Shown one piece after another: positions 7,115-13,192 of a stretch of 13,208 nucleotides of DNA (positions within the stretch are counted from its first letter, which is position 1; each line of letters begins with the position of its first letter). This stretch comes from Kiritimatiellota bacterium. GTDB lineage: Bacteria > Verrucomicrobiota > Lentisphaeria > Victivallales > JAADHT01. Position numbers and translations under genes: made by a program. Location of the stretch: assembly GCA_013151705.1 (NCBI GenBank), contig JAADHT010000101.1:1-13208 (forward strand), written 5' to 3'. The notes beneath the pieces are model-generated. The model saw only the letters and a program-made list of their open reading frames with translations, was not told where the DNA came from and ran no database searches.

Positions 7115-8005
7115 CTAGATGTCTATTGTCGTTATTTTTTTTATCACAAGAAAACCTATTATCACCAGGATGGTCACCCCTATGATCATTAAAATTCCGA
7201 GCAGGCTGTCGAAGAACATCGACATCATATGCGGCACTATGTAGCTCATCGCCAGCATCAGTATGTACGGCATGGACGCCACTATTATCGCTTGGAGACG
7301 GCCTTGAGCCGTGAGCGAGCGGATTCTTCCCTGGATTCTGGATCTTTCTCTTATGACGCCTGCCAGGCGCTCGAAAATAACGGTGAGCTCGCCACCGGTC
7401 TGTCTGGCCGTTATTATCGCGGTGGATACCAGTTCCAAATCATCGCTCTCCATACGTTCCTCCATATTGTGGAGGGCGGTCTCCAAATGCACTCCGAGTC
7501 GTATCTCTTGGACTAGAAGACGGAATTCGACCGAAATCGGTCTTCTGTTCTCTTGAGCCACGGTTTCAAGCGCCTGGTTTATGCTGAACCCGGCTTTAAG
7601 GGCGCTGCTCATAGAGGTTAGCGCGTCCTCCAACTGCTCGTTGAACATCGTAAGTCTCTTTTTCTTCTTGTATCTGAGATAGACGCGGGGGAGGGGGAAG
7701 GACCCTATGGCGAGGGTCGTGCCTATGAATATCGCTTTCGTCCAGGACCAGGAACTCGCCCACAAAGCGAAGACGGCCACGCCCAGAAAGGCGGACAAGG
7801 CGCTCAAGGCCAAACTGAAATCCAGAATTCTGCCAGGAGGCAGCTCCAGAAGCACGTCCTCCAACTCCGTGGAGGCCTCCTGTATGAATTTCTCTTTGTA
7901 CGTTTTCGATGTGTAGGCGAAGAATTCCGCTATCACCAGAGTGATGAGCAGAACCGACACGCCAGCCGCTCCGGCGGCGGCGAATTCTCTGAATTCCGGT
8001 TGCAT
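7115..8005 (-). CDS. tadB: TadB-type inner-membrane platform protein (GspF/T2SSF family)
   Basis: 296 residues. TM segments lie at about 12-30, 62-82 and 90-107, with two near the C-terminus at 240-262 and 267-288. The T2SSF domain covers about 122-250: FNEQLEDALTSMSSALKAGF opens it, and ARQTGGELTVIFERLAGVIR (200-219) is the conserved TadB stretch. A short T-rich C-terminus ends it. It partners TadC and the CpaF ATPase in the inner membrane. Its ATG is three bases after the cpaF stop, and GGAGGG lies twelve bases upstream, inside the end of cpaF, so the two are tightly coupled. Confidence 0.94.
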   Translation of the reverse strand: MQPEFREFAAAGAAGVSVLLITLVIAEFFAYTSKTYKEKFIQEASTELEDVLLELPPGRILDFSLALSALSAFLGVAVFALWASSWSWTKAIFIGTTLAIGSFPLPRVYLRYKKKKRLTMFNEQLEDALTSMSSALKAGFSINQALETVAQENRRPISVEFRLLVQEIRLGVHLETALHNMEERMESDDLELVSTAIITARQTGGELTVIFERLAGVIRERSRIQGRIRSLTAQGRLQAIIVASMPYILMLAMSYIVPHMMSMFFDSLLGILMIIGVTILVIIGFLVIKKITTIDI

Positions 8006-8008
8006 TGG

Positions 8009-9772
8009 TTAGAACATCCCTCCTTCGCGTTCGTCTCGGAAAATCGATATGTCCACATTCAGCCGAGCGCGTTGCATCTCCTCCATAAAGGTGGGGATGT
8101 TGCCGCAGGCCGAATGACGTCCTGTTATTTTGCCGTCCGCGGTCCAGCCTTCCTGATTGAAGACGAAAATGTCCTGCATTGTTATCACTTCACCTTCCAT
8201 TTTCGTTATCTCGCTTATGTTGGATACTTTCCGGGTGCCGTCTTTGTGCCTATCTACTTGCACGATGATCGTAACGGCCGACGCTATCTGCTCCCTTATC
8301 GCCTTCAGGGGAAGGTCGAATCCGGCCATCATAACGAGCGTTTCCAGTCGGGCCAGAGCGTCGCGCGGGGAGTTCGCGTGTATTGTCGTCAAGGAGCCGT
8401 CGTGTCCGGTGTTCATAGCCTGCAGCATATCCAACGCCTCACCGCCGCGGCACTCCCCCACCACTATTCGGTCCGGACGCATCCGCAGCGAGTTCCTGAC
8501 GAGATCGCGTATCGACACTTGGCCTTTTCCTTCTATATTGGGTGGTCTGGCCTCCAGACGCACCACATGCTCCTGTTTCAACTGCAACTCGGCGGCGTCT
8601 TCGATGGTTACTATGCGTTCGGTGTGCGGTAGAAAGGAGCTTATCACATTCAACAAAGTGGTTTTACCGGAGCCGGTTCCTCCTGAAATTATTATGTTTT
8701 TTCTCACTTTCACGCAGGCGTCGAGAAATTCCGCCATTTTTTCCGTCATTGATCCGAAAGATATTAGGTCGGAGACTTGCAAGGGGGTTTTCGAGAACTT
8801 TCGGATGGTTATCGAAGGACCGACCAGAGATAAAGGCGGAATGATGGCGTTGACGCGGGAGCCGTCCGGCAATCTGGCGTCGACCATCGGCGAACTCTCG
8901 TCTATGCGCCGGCCCAAAGGCGAGACTATTCTCTCAATGGCCGCCGCCACCTGGTTGTCGTCCGCGAAAGCGGTGTCCGTCCTCAGCAGCACTCCGTCCT
9001 TCTCCACATACACGTGGTTCGGACCGTTGACCATTATCTCGGTGATGTCCTCCATCGAGATGAGATCCTCCAAAGGACCCAATCCGATAGCTTCGTGGAC
9101 TAGTTCGCGTTCGAGAATGGACAATTTGACGCCGGGAGGCAATGGTATGGATAGTTCGGAAAGTATTTCATGTATCGCTTTTTTCGCTTTTTCCGCCAAC
9201 TCGTCCTCGGATACGCCGGAAACGGCGAGGCGTTTGAGATTCAATCGGGTAATCAACTCGACATGGGCCCTTTTTTTGATTTTCTGCACCAAAGGCCGAG
9301 CCTCGGACGGAATGCCTGATATTCGCAGAATGGGAATGCCGTTTGCGTCTTTCGTCTGTTTGAATTCATCGACGGTGGCGCGCAACCGCGAGGTGAGTTC
9401 TTTTTTGCGTTTGGGCGAAGTCGCGAGTTTCGCGGGGGAGGGAGGCGTTTCCCGTTTCTCCATAGATGCATCCGAGGTTTCCGGACCTTTCATCGCGATT
9501 TCAACATCGCCGATTGTTATGACGGAGCCGGGCGTTGCCTCCACTGGCTCAGCCCCCACGGGAGCGCCGTCGAGCAATGTGCCGTTTGTTCCTCCCATAT
9601 CGGCGACCTTCAAACCCGTCTCGCTCACGATGAACTGAGCGTGCCTGGCCGACACGGCGGGACTCTCCAATTGGAGGTGGCTGGCCGGACTGCTTCCGAC
9701 CCGGTAGACACCCGGCACCAATTTGCCTTTCGTCTCGGGTTTTCCTGGTGTTTTAATCAATATCTCAAACAT
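8009..9772 (-). CDS. cpaF: CpaF/TadA secretion ATPase with an N-terminal FHA domain
   Basis: 587 residues, longer than a plain CpaF because an FHA domain (about 1-95) precedes the ATPase. The FHA part shows SARHA (41-45) and GTNGT (61-65), but the conserved Gly-Arg is Gly26-Ser27, so phosphothreonine binding may be changed. A charged linker (100-130) leads to the helical N-terminal ATPase region and then the core: Walker A GGTGSGKTT (364-372), Asp box TIEDAAEL (389-396), Walker B RIVVGE (435-440) and His box HDGSLTTIHAN (457-467). All catalytic motifs are intact, so it should hydrolyse ATP as a hexamer to drive Tad pilus assembly or secretion. The tail from about 540 is typical of the family. 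GGAAGGG before ATG 9772 supports the start. FHA-TadA fusions are known architectures but not the commonest form. Confidence 0.96.
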   Translation of the reverse strand: MFEILIKTPGKPETKGKLVPGVYRVGSSPASHLQLESPAVSARHAQFIVSETGLKVADMGGTNGTLLDGAPVGAEPVEATPGSVITIGDVEIAMKGPETSDASMEKRETPPSPAKLATSPKRKKELTSRLRATVDEFKQTKDANGIPILRISGIPSEARPLVQKIKKRAHVELITRLNLKRLAVSGVSEDELAEKAKKAIHEILSELSIPLPPGVKLSILERELVHEAIGLGPLEDLISMEDITEIMVNGPNHVYVEKDGVLLRTDTAFADDNQVAAAIERIVSPLGRRIDESSPMVDARLPDGSRVNAIIPPLSLVGPSITIRKFSKTPLQVSDLISFGSMTEKMAEFLDACVKVRKNIIISGGTGSGKTTLLNVISSFLPHTERIVTIEDAAELQLKQEHVVRLEARPPNIEGKGQVSIRDLVRNSLRMRPDRIVVGECRGGEALDMLQAMNTGHDGSLTTIHANSPRDALARLETLVMMAGFDLPLKAIREQIASAVTIIVQVDRHKDGTRKVSNISEITKMEGEVITMQDIFVFNQEGWTADGKITGRHSACGNIPTFMEEMQRARLNVDISIFRDEREGGMF

Positions 9773-10033
9773 ATTTGCCCTTCCGGCGGGAGTAATCCCT
9801 TTCGAGCGCCATCATTTGCGAAGCAGCGGAGAATATATTCAAATCACCATCCACCGCTTTCGAACTCCAGCAATACCATGACTCGGAGACTCCGTGATGT
9901 CGTGGCGCGGCGACTCCAGCGCTTTTTCTTTCGATGTTGAATGTTCCAAGTTGAATGTTTGTAATGCTGAATTTCCTTCCCCCTCCCTTCACAACTTTCC
10001 AAACCTTAGAACTTTAGAACTTTAGAACTTCCC
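9773..10033. other. cpaB-cpaF intergenic gap with degenerate short-word repeats
   Basis: The 261 bases between cpaB and cpaF hold no convincing gene. An open frame on the minus strand (about 9992 down to 9765) starts only at a GTG inside a purine run, overlaps cpaF and resembles no protein I know. Bases 9934-9966 repeat decayed TTGAATG/TTCAA words at about 7-bp steps, and 9993-10030 is an octamer array listed separately. No strong internal promoter is visible, so cpaF is probably co-transcribed with cpaB. Confidence 0.5.
9993..10030. repeat. Octamer tandem array, AACTTTAG type
   Basis: Reading the plus strand, AACTTTCC, one extra A, AACCTTAG, then AACTTTAG twice and AACTTCCC. Equivalently, TAGAACTT occurs three times without error at 10007-10030. 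It ends four bases from the cpaB stop codon. Confidence 0.85.
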
Positions 10034-10825
10034 CTACTGCAATCCCTGTCTGCGTTTTCTGTCCTTGTTGTATTCTTTTATATGTTCTTGAAGGAATTTG
10101 AAGTTCACGCTTTGCAGCTTCTCTTCGAAGCCGGTTTCGTTGTATGATCTGAGACTGAGCACCAATCTTCCTTTTTGTGTCGCGAAAACGATCATTTCAA
10201 CCTCTTTCGGAGTAAGCTCCAGTGTTATCGTGCTGTATCCTTTAGTACGTCTCGACCGTCGGGCTCCCGCTCTTTTATTTCCCAACTCTTTGCCTGTGGC
10301 CAGCACTCTGACGCTTTGAAGTATCGTGAGAGTGACGACGTCCAGGGATTTGTCTCCTTTCATTTCCGGGAAGCGGAATGTGCCGAGGATATCGACATTG
10401 TCTTCGGGTTTTATCATCGATGAAACCGAGGATGTGGCGTCCACCGATATTGAAATCGCGCGCATGTCCATTTTCACGACGCCCGCCAAACCGGCTCTCC
10501 GGCTGGTGTCGTTTCTGATGTCGGAGTATCTCAAAATGGTGCCTGAAAGCATACTGCGGTCCGCTTTCTGTTTGAGTATTTCGAATCTGTTTTTCCAGAG
10601 GACCTCATCGTTTCTCTGCGAACGGAATCTTTCGGCCGTGAAGTTCATGATGTCCGACTCTTCAATCACCTCGCCTTCCGTTTTTGGAATTCTGAGCTTT
10701 ATCAGTTCCACTTTTTGAGTCTTCGCCCGAAGCTTGTTTTTTTCATATTGGAGTTGAGTGTAGGTCAGATAAAAGGCGAGGAGGCCGAAAGCCACCGCGG
10801 CGATGAGAAGCACTTTTTGTTTCAT
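10034..10825 (-). CDS. cpaB: CpaB/RcpC-type Tad pilus assembly protein
   Basis: 263 residues from ATG 10825. It has an N-terminal TM anchor (about 4-22) and a SAF-like domain at about 40-105 (GEVIEESDIMNFTAERF, then ADRSMLSGTILRYSDI). The RcpC/CpaB core at about 118-225 contains MRAISISVDATSSVSSMIKP, DNVDILGTF and the late ITLELTPKEVEMIVFATQKG. This layout is standard for CpaB, a periplasmic factor that in other Tad systems works with the secretin. The frame is open further upstream to 10912, but that start would lie inside the promoter, whereas GGAG ten bases before ATG 10825 fits. It is the first gene of the operon. No secretin gene follows it, which is unusual. Confidence 0.93.
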   Translation of the reverse strand: MKQKVLLIAAVAFGLLAFYLTYTQLQYEKNKLRAKTQKVELIKLRIPKTEGEVIEESDIMNFTAERFRSQRNDEVLWKNRFEILKQKADRSMLSGTILRYSDIRNDTSRRAGLAGVVKMDMRAISISVDATSSVSSMIKPEDNVDILGTFRFPEMKGDKSLDVVTLTILQSVRVLATGKELGNKRAGARRSRRTKGYSTITLELTPKEVEMIVFATQKGRLVLSLRSYNETGFEEKLQSVNFKFLQEHIKEYNKDRKRRQGLQ

Positions 10826-10911
10826 TTCCGTTGTTCTCCGTTGTTCTTTACTCGTCCTGAGTTTTACTATTGTCTTCTTGGTCAACCCCGTTTTCCCTCG
10901 GGTTGGAAACA

Positions 10912-10939
10912 AATATACACCAAATCCCGATATTGTAAA
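10912..10939 (-). promoter_or_regulatory. Sigma70-like promoter of the Tad operon
   Basis: On the minus strand, TTTACA (10939-10934, five of six to consensus) is followed after 16 bp by TATATT (10917-10912, five of six). Transcription would begin near 10905 and give a leader of about 80 nt before cpaB at 10825. Confidence 0.65.
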
Positions 10940-10993
10940 ACGTAAAACGTTCGGGAATGTAATATTATTGCCCTTTACCCAAAATCGTTAAAT

Positions 10994-11095
10994 TTGGATT
11001 TGGCTTTCCGCCAACTGCTGAACCACGACGATTTCGAGGAAGCGCTGGCGGTTCTGTGGATGTTGGAAGCTCACTATCGACCTCGCATCGGTTGA
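10994..11095 (+). pseudogene. Possible remnant of a coding sequence (33 codons)
   Basis: From TTG 10994 to TGA 11093-11095 the frame reads LDLAFRQLLNHDDFEEALAV followed by LWMLEAHYRPRIG. The composition is protein-like and helical, with codon use like real genes, but there is no ATG and no ribosome site, and the open frame upstream back to 10946 is AT-rich nonsense. It may be the 3' end of a lost gene or a short peptide gene. I do not recognise a family. Confidence 0.3.
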
Positions 11096-11187
11096 AACAA
11101 TGATTGCGAATTCTCATCAATCCGGGAGATTTTTAGAATAGGGCAACTGTTTCCGGGAAAGATTCTAACCACGAAGCATTTATCCGC

Positions 11188-11217
11188 CTTGGTGCTCTTG
11201 GCGACTTGGCGGTGAAT
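11188..11217. repeat. Degenerate CGCCAAG octamer array
   Basis: On the minus strand the bases read CGCCAAGT, CGCCAAGA, GCACCAAG, preceded by TTCAC. Together with CCACGAAG at 11169-11176 this is the 'cgccaag ... cacgaag' style of non-coding repeat seen between genes in several bacterial phyla. A separate small inverted repeat, TTAGAAT (11133-11139) with ATTCTAA (11162-11168), lies just upstream. Confidence 0.6.
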
Positions 11218-11240
11218 TGCGGCTTTCAACGTTGTTTTGT

Positions 11241-11266
11241 AAAAAAAACGCTTTTTTTTCAAAAAA
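11241..11266. promoter_or_regulatory. Phased A/T-tracts upstream of the mraZ promoter
   Basis: Eight A (11241-11248), eight T (11252-11259) and six A (11261-11266) follow one another at close to one helical turn. Such tracts bend DNA and can act as UP elements. They lie directly before the putative -35 at 11271. Confidence 0.45.
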
Positions 11267-11270
11267 CGGC

Positions 11271-11298
11271 TTGTATTTGGATTTATATGGATTATTTT
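11271..11298 (+). promoter_or_regulatory. Candidate mraZ promoter
   Basis: TTGTAT (11271-11276) and TATTTT (11293-11298) stand 16 bp apart, a modest sigma70 match. Initiation would fall near 11305, leaving a leader of about 23 nt with the GGGG ribosome site. A perfect TATAAT at 11313-11318 lacks a -35 and is too near the ATG to fit a leadered message. The promoter overlaps the MraZ box array. Confidence 0.4.
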
Positions 11299-11322
11299 GG
11301 AATACTTTGGATTATAATGGGG
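11278..11322 (+). promoter_or_regulatory. MraZ-type operator: five TGG boxes at exact 10-bp spacing
   Basis: TGGAT (11278), TGGAT (11288), TGGAA (11298), TGGAT (11308) and TGGGG (11318) lie in direct orientation, each beginning exactly 10 bases after the last. E. coli MraZ is known to bind direct TGGG-type repeats with 5-bp spacers upstream of its own operon. The same geometry here, just before mraZ and over its promoter, indicates autoregulation. The last box overlaps the ribosome site. Confidence 0.8.
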
Positions 11323-11327
11323 TGTGT

Positions 11328-11810
11328 ATGCTTTCATTTTGCGGACAGGACAACGGCACGATTGACGCGAACGGCAGAGTGAAGTTCAGCCCTCGCATAT
11401 TCTCCGATTTCAAGGAGAAATGTGATTGCGAAGTTGTGTTGCACGCCCTTCCCGAGGGCGCGCTGGCGGTTTATCCGGAGGACATCTATTCTAATATGAG
11501 GCGCGGCGAGGCGAAGCCGGCCGAGAGTGCCGGTGGAAGTTTGGTTTTTCGGAGGAATTTGAGAAGTTTTGGCGCCTTCTCGTCGTCTGAGAGGATTTCA
11601 GCGCAGGGGCGGATTACCATTCCGCCGGCGTTCCGCGAACGCCTTGGTTTGGTCCCGAACAATGAAATTGTCGTTGTCGGAGTCGAGATAGGTGTTGAGA
11701 TATGGAGTATCGAACTTTGGAGCGAGGAGTTGAGCAAGATTGACGAGCATGCCATTGAGAAAGGCGAGCGTGAAATGGCCGCGGATTTGGTGATCAACAA
11801 CGGAGGGTGA
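11328..11810 (+). CDS. mraZ: MraZ transcriptional regulator, first gene of the dcw (division/cell wall) cluster
   Basis: 160 residues from ATG 11328. It has the two tandem SpoVT/AbrB-like units of MraZ, marked by DANGR (13-17) and SAQGR (91-95), each followed by the expected beta-hairpin residues (VKFSPRIF and ITIPPAFRERLGL). VEIWSIELWSEEL near 123-135 is the usual closing motif. MraZ forms ring oligomers and represses the division and cell-wall operon it heads; the five-box operator directly upstream agrees with this. The frame is open to 11217, but the upstream part is A/T-tract DNA and translates to low-complexity sequence, whereas GGGG sits about five bases before ATG 11328. The next gene follows after four bases. 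Confidence 0.95.
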   Translation: MLSFCGQDNGTIDANGRVKFSPRIFSDFKEKCDCEVVLHALPEGALAVYPEDIYSNMRRGEAKPAESAGGSLVFRRNLRSFGAFSSSERISAQGRITIPPAFRERLGLVPNNEIVVVGVEIGVEIWSIELWSEELSKIDEHAIEKGEREMAADLVINNGG

Positions 11811-11814
11811 GAAG

Positions 11815-12093
11815 ATGATTAAGCTGATGCGTGGAAAAAACGGGAAAGGGCTGCTTGTCTTGTCGGTCGCTATTTTGATCATATTGTCTCTTTTTCTTGT
11901 AGGGAGTGGATTCACCAAGGTGAGCGGAGCGCGATTTTCGCGGAGAAGTTCAAGAAATTCCGAGTGTGAGCGCTGGAGTGTCATTCTCCGCTCGATGTCT
12001 GGTGGGGTATCTGTGGCGCACAGGAATTCATGGCGTGAAATGGCTCGGAAGCGTCCGGAGTTGATGATGAGACTTGTGTCGGAAGGGCGTTGA
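11815..12093 (+). CDS. Small single-TM protein in the ftsL position
   Basis: 92 residues. A basic cytoplasmic N-terminus (KLMRGKNGKG) is followed by one TM helix at about 12-30 (LLVLSVAILIILSLFLVG), then an Arg/Ser-rich extracytoplasmic part. Position (after mraZ, before the FtsI-like gene) and topology are those of the divisome protein FtsL, but FtsL normally has a leucine-zipper coiled coil after the TM segment and none is evident here, so the gene symbol is withheld. GGAGG lies eight bases before ATG 11815 at the end of mraZ, and the gap is only four bases. In most bacteria rsmH (mraW) would stand between these genes; it is absent. Confidence 0.6.
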   Translation: MIKLMRGKNGKGLLVLSVAILIILSLFLVGSGFTKVSGARFSRRSSRNSECERWSVILRSMSGGVSVAHRNSWREMARKRPELMMRLVSEGR

Positions 12094-12147
12094 GCGAGCG
12101 AATAGCGTTTTTGTATCGTTGTTCCGGGAAAACTTGAGGTGCTGCTT

Positions 12148-12804
12148 ATGGAGCCGTCTTCTCCTTCGCACAAACGGGCAGCTATCCTTATGTTTTTCCT
12201 CTTTCTTTGGGCGGCGCTTGTCGCCGCCCGTCTTTTTTACTTCACTGTTTTCGCCCAGGATGAATATTTGGCGGCTGGAGAGCGTATCTCCCAGCGCGTC
12301 GGTCGTATTCCTTCGACGCGCGGGCGCATTATGAGTTCGACCGGCGCTGTGCTCGCATGGAGCGAGATGCGCACCGACCTGATTGTGAACACCGTTCCAG
12401 AATCAAGTTTCCGTAGGAGTTTTTTGGAGCGGCGCGTCGGAAAATTCATTCCGGGGTTTTCTTTCGATTCCATGGAATCGGAGATGGCGATCAAAAAAGA
12501 TTTGCCGCCGCGAGAACTGATTCGTTTGTATCCTCTCGTTTTACGATACCTGGAATTCGAGTTTTTCAGAAGGGTCATACGCAGGCATGCGCCGGGGGAA
12601 GATGAAGGATTGATTGGCGACACGGTTGAGGAGGACGGCAGGCTCGTTGGTATAAGCGGTTACGAAAAAAGGTACGATCGTCGGTTGCGCGGTTTGGACG
12701 GGGAGTTTCGAGTTATGGTTGATAAGACCGGACGATGGATTCCAGGCACTTGGAGGGAAACCGTCAAGCCTCGCAATGGCCATGACGTTGTCGTCCGTGA
12801 GTAG
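12148..12804 (+). CDS. ftsI: FtsI/PBP-like protein truncated before the transpeptidase domain (pedestal domain only)
   Basis: 218 residues from ATG 12148, preceded by GAGGTG; a GTG three codons upstream lies within that site. A TM anchor sits at about 11-30. RIPSTRGRIMSSTGAVLAWS (53-72) is the classic 'R-x-RGxIxDxxGxxLA' start of the class B PBP dimerisation domain. GISGYEKRYDRRLRGLDGEF (168-187) and VDKTGRWI (191-198) are the 'GxExxYdxxLrGxxG...VDxxGr' end of it. The protein then stops at NGHDVVVRE, where full FtsI continues into DVxLTID and the transpeptidase with SxxK, SxN and KTG motifs. None of these motifs is found downstream in any frame. So it lacks enzymatic activity as written. The stop TAG lies within a GTAGGG repeat (12801-12828). 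It is either a relic of division genes or a selected stand-alone pedestal protein. Confidence 0.85.
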   Translation: MEPSSPSHKRAAILMFFLFLWAALVAARLFYFTVFAQDEYLAAGERISQRVGRIPSTRGRIMSSTGAVLAWSEMRTDLIVNTVPESSFRRSFLERRVGKFIPGFSFDSMESEMAIKKDLPPRELIRLYPLVLRYLEFEFFRRVIRRHAPGEDEGLIGDTVEEDGRLVGISGYEKRYDRRLRGLDGEFRVMVDKTGRWIPGTWRETVKPRNGHDVVVRE

Positions 12805-12828
12805 GGCGGAGCGTCCTCGCCCGCCCAT
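12801..12828. repeat. GTAGGG-type palindromic repeat (half copy 2)
   Basis: Matches the reverse complement of 1349-1376 at about 24 of 28 bases, both starting GTAGGGCGG and ending GCCCGCCCAT. GGGCGG (12804-12809) can pair with CCGCCC (12821-12826). Only one half of the double-hairpin element is present. Its first bases supply the TAG stop of the truncated FtsI-like gene. Confidence 0.7.
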
Positions 12829-12842
12829 TTCCATGAGCCAGT

Positions 12843-12866
12843 GAGTCGGTGAGTCGGTGAGTCGGT
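12843..12866. repeat. Octamer tandem array, GAGTCGGT x3
   Basis: GAGTCGGT is repeated three times without error at 12843, 12851 and 12859, then GAGA. A related broken version, GAGTCGTCGAGTCAC, lies around 13025-13039. Confidence 0.9.
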
Positions 12867-12984
12867 GAGACTGCCTGCCACGCCGTCAAGTCCCGCCGTA
12901 GTATAAGCGAAGGTGGAAGTCCCGAGAGGACGAAGGAGGGCAAGACGGAGAGACGGCGAGGTGAAGAAGGAGGGCAATGTTGAA

Positions 12985-13005
12985 TTTTCAATCTTCAATT
13001 TTCAA
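12985..13005. repeat. Heptamer tandem array, TTTTCAA / TCTTCAA
   Basis: TTTTCAA, TCTTCAA, TTTTCAA lie end to end; on the minus strand these are TTGAAAA, TTGAAGA, TTGAAAA. A similar pair, TTGAACA-TTGAATT, is found near 13092-13105. Confidence 0.8.
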
Positions 13006-13162
13006 GTGAATACACCGTGTCATTGAGTCGTCGAGTCACTTCGTCAAAAAAAACGCCAGGTTGCAAGAATAGTGGGGCGGCGGGATTAACCTTGAACATT
13101 GAATTGGAGAAGTGGAAGAATATCCAATATCCGCGGTTCGAAGAGATTGCGGAGCGACATCG

Positions 13163-13192
13163 AACTTTCAACTTTACAAACTTTAAACTTGA
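13163..13192. repeat. Heptamer tandem array, AACTTTA type
   Basis: AACTTTC, AACTTTA, two extra bases CA, then AACTTTA, AACTTGA. The unit is closely related to the AACTTTAG octamer array at 9993-10030. Confidence 0.8.

Noticed and set aside
8157..9638. Very long plus-strand open frame (493 codons) opposite cpaF
   Set aside because: It is the antisense of a gene with complete CpaF motifs; its composition is what a codon-biased sense gene gives on the other strand.
9765..9992. Minus-strand open frame of 75 codons between cpaB and cpaF
   Set aside because: It starts only at GTG within a G-rich run, overlaps the cpaF start, spans degenerate TTGAATG repeats and resembles no known protein.
9993..10030. 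CRISPR array from repeated TAGAACTT units
   Set aside because: The units are contiguous 8-mers with no spacers, and there are no cas genes.
10826..10912. Longer N-terminus for CpaB starting at 10912
   Set aside because: That start lies inside the -10 box of the promoter, and the internal ATG 10825 has a Shine-Dalgarno and begins directly with the TM anchor.
11313..11318. Perfect TATAAT as the mraZ -10 box
   Set aside because: No -35 element at a suitable distance, and transcription would begin almost at the ATG, removing the ribosome site; it is probably a by-product of the AT-rich spacer in the TGG array.
11217..11327. Longer N-terminus for MraZ starting at 11217
   Set aside because: The added 37 residues translate A/T-tracts and the operator array; MraZ proteins normally begin a few residues before the first barrel strand, as ATG 11328 gives.
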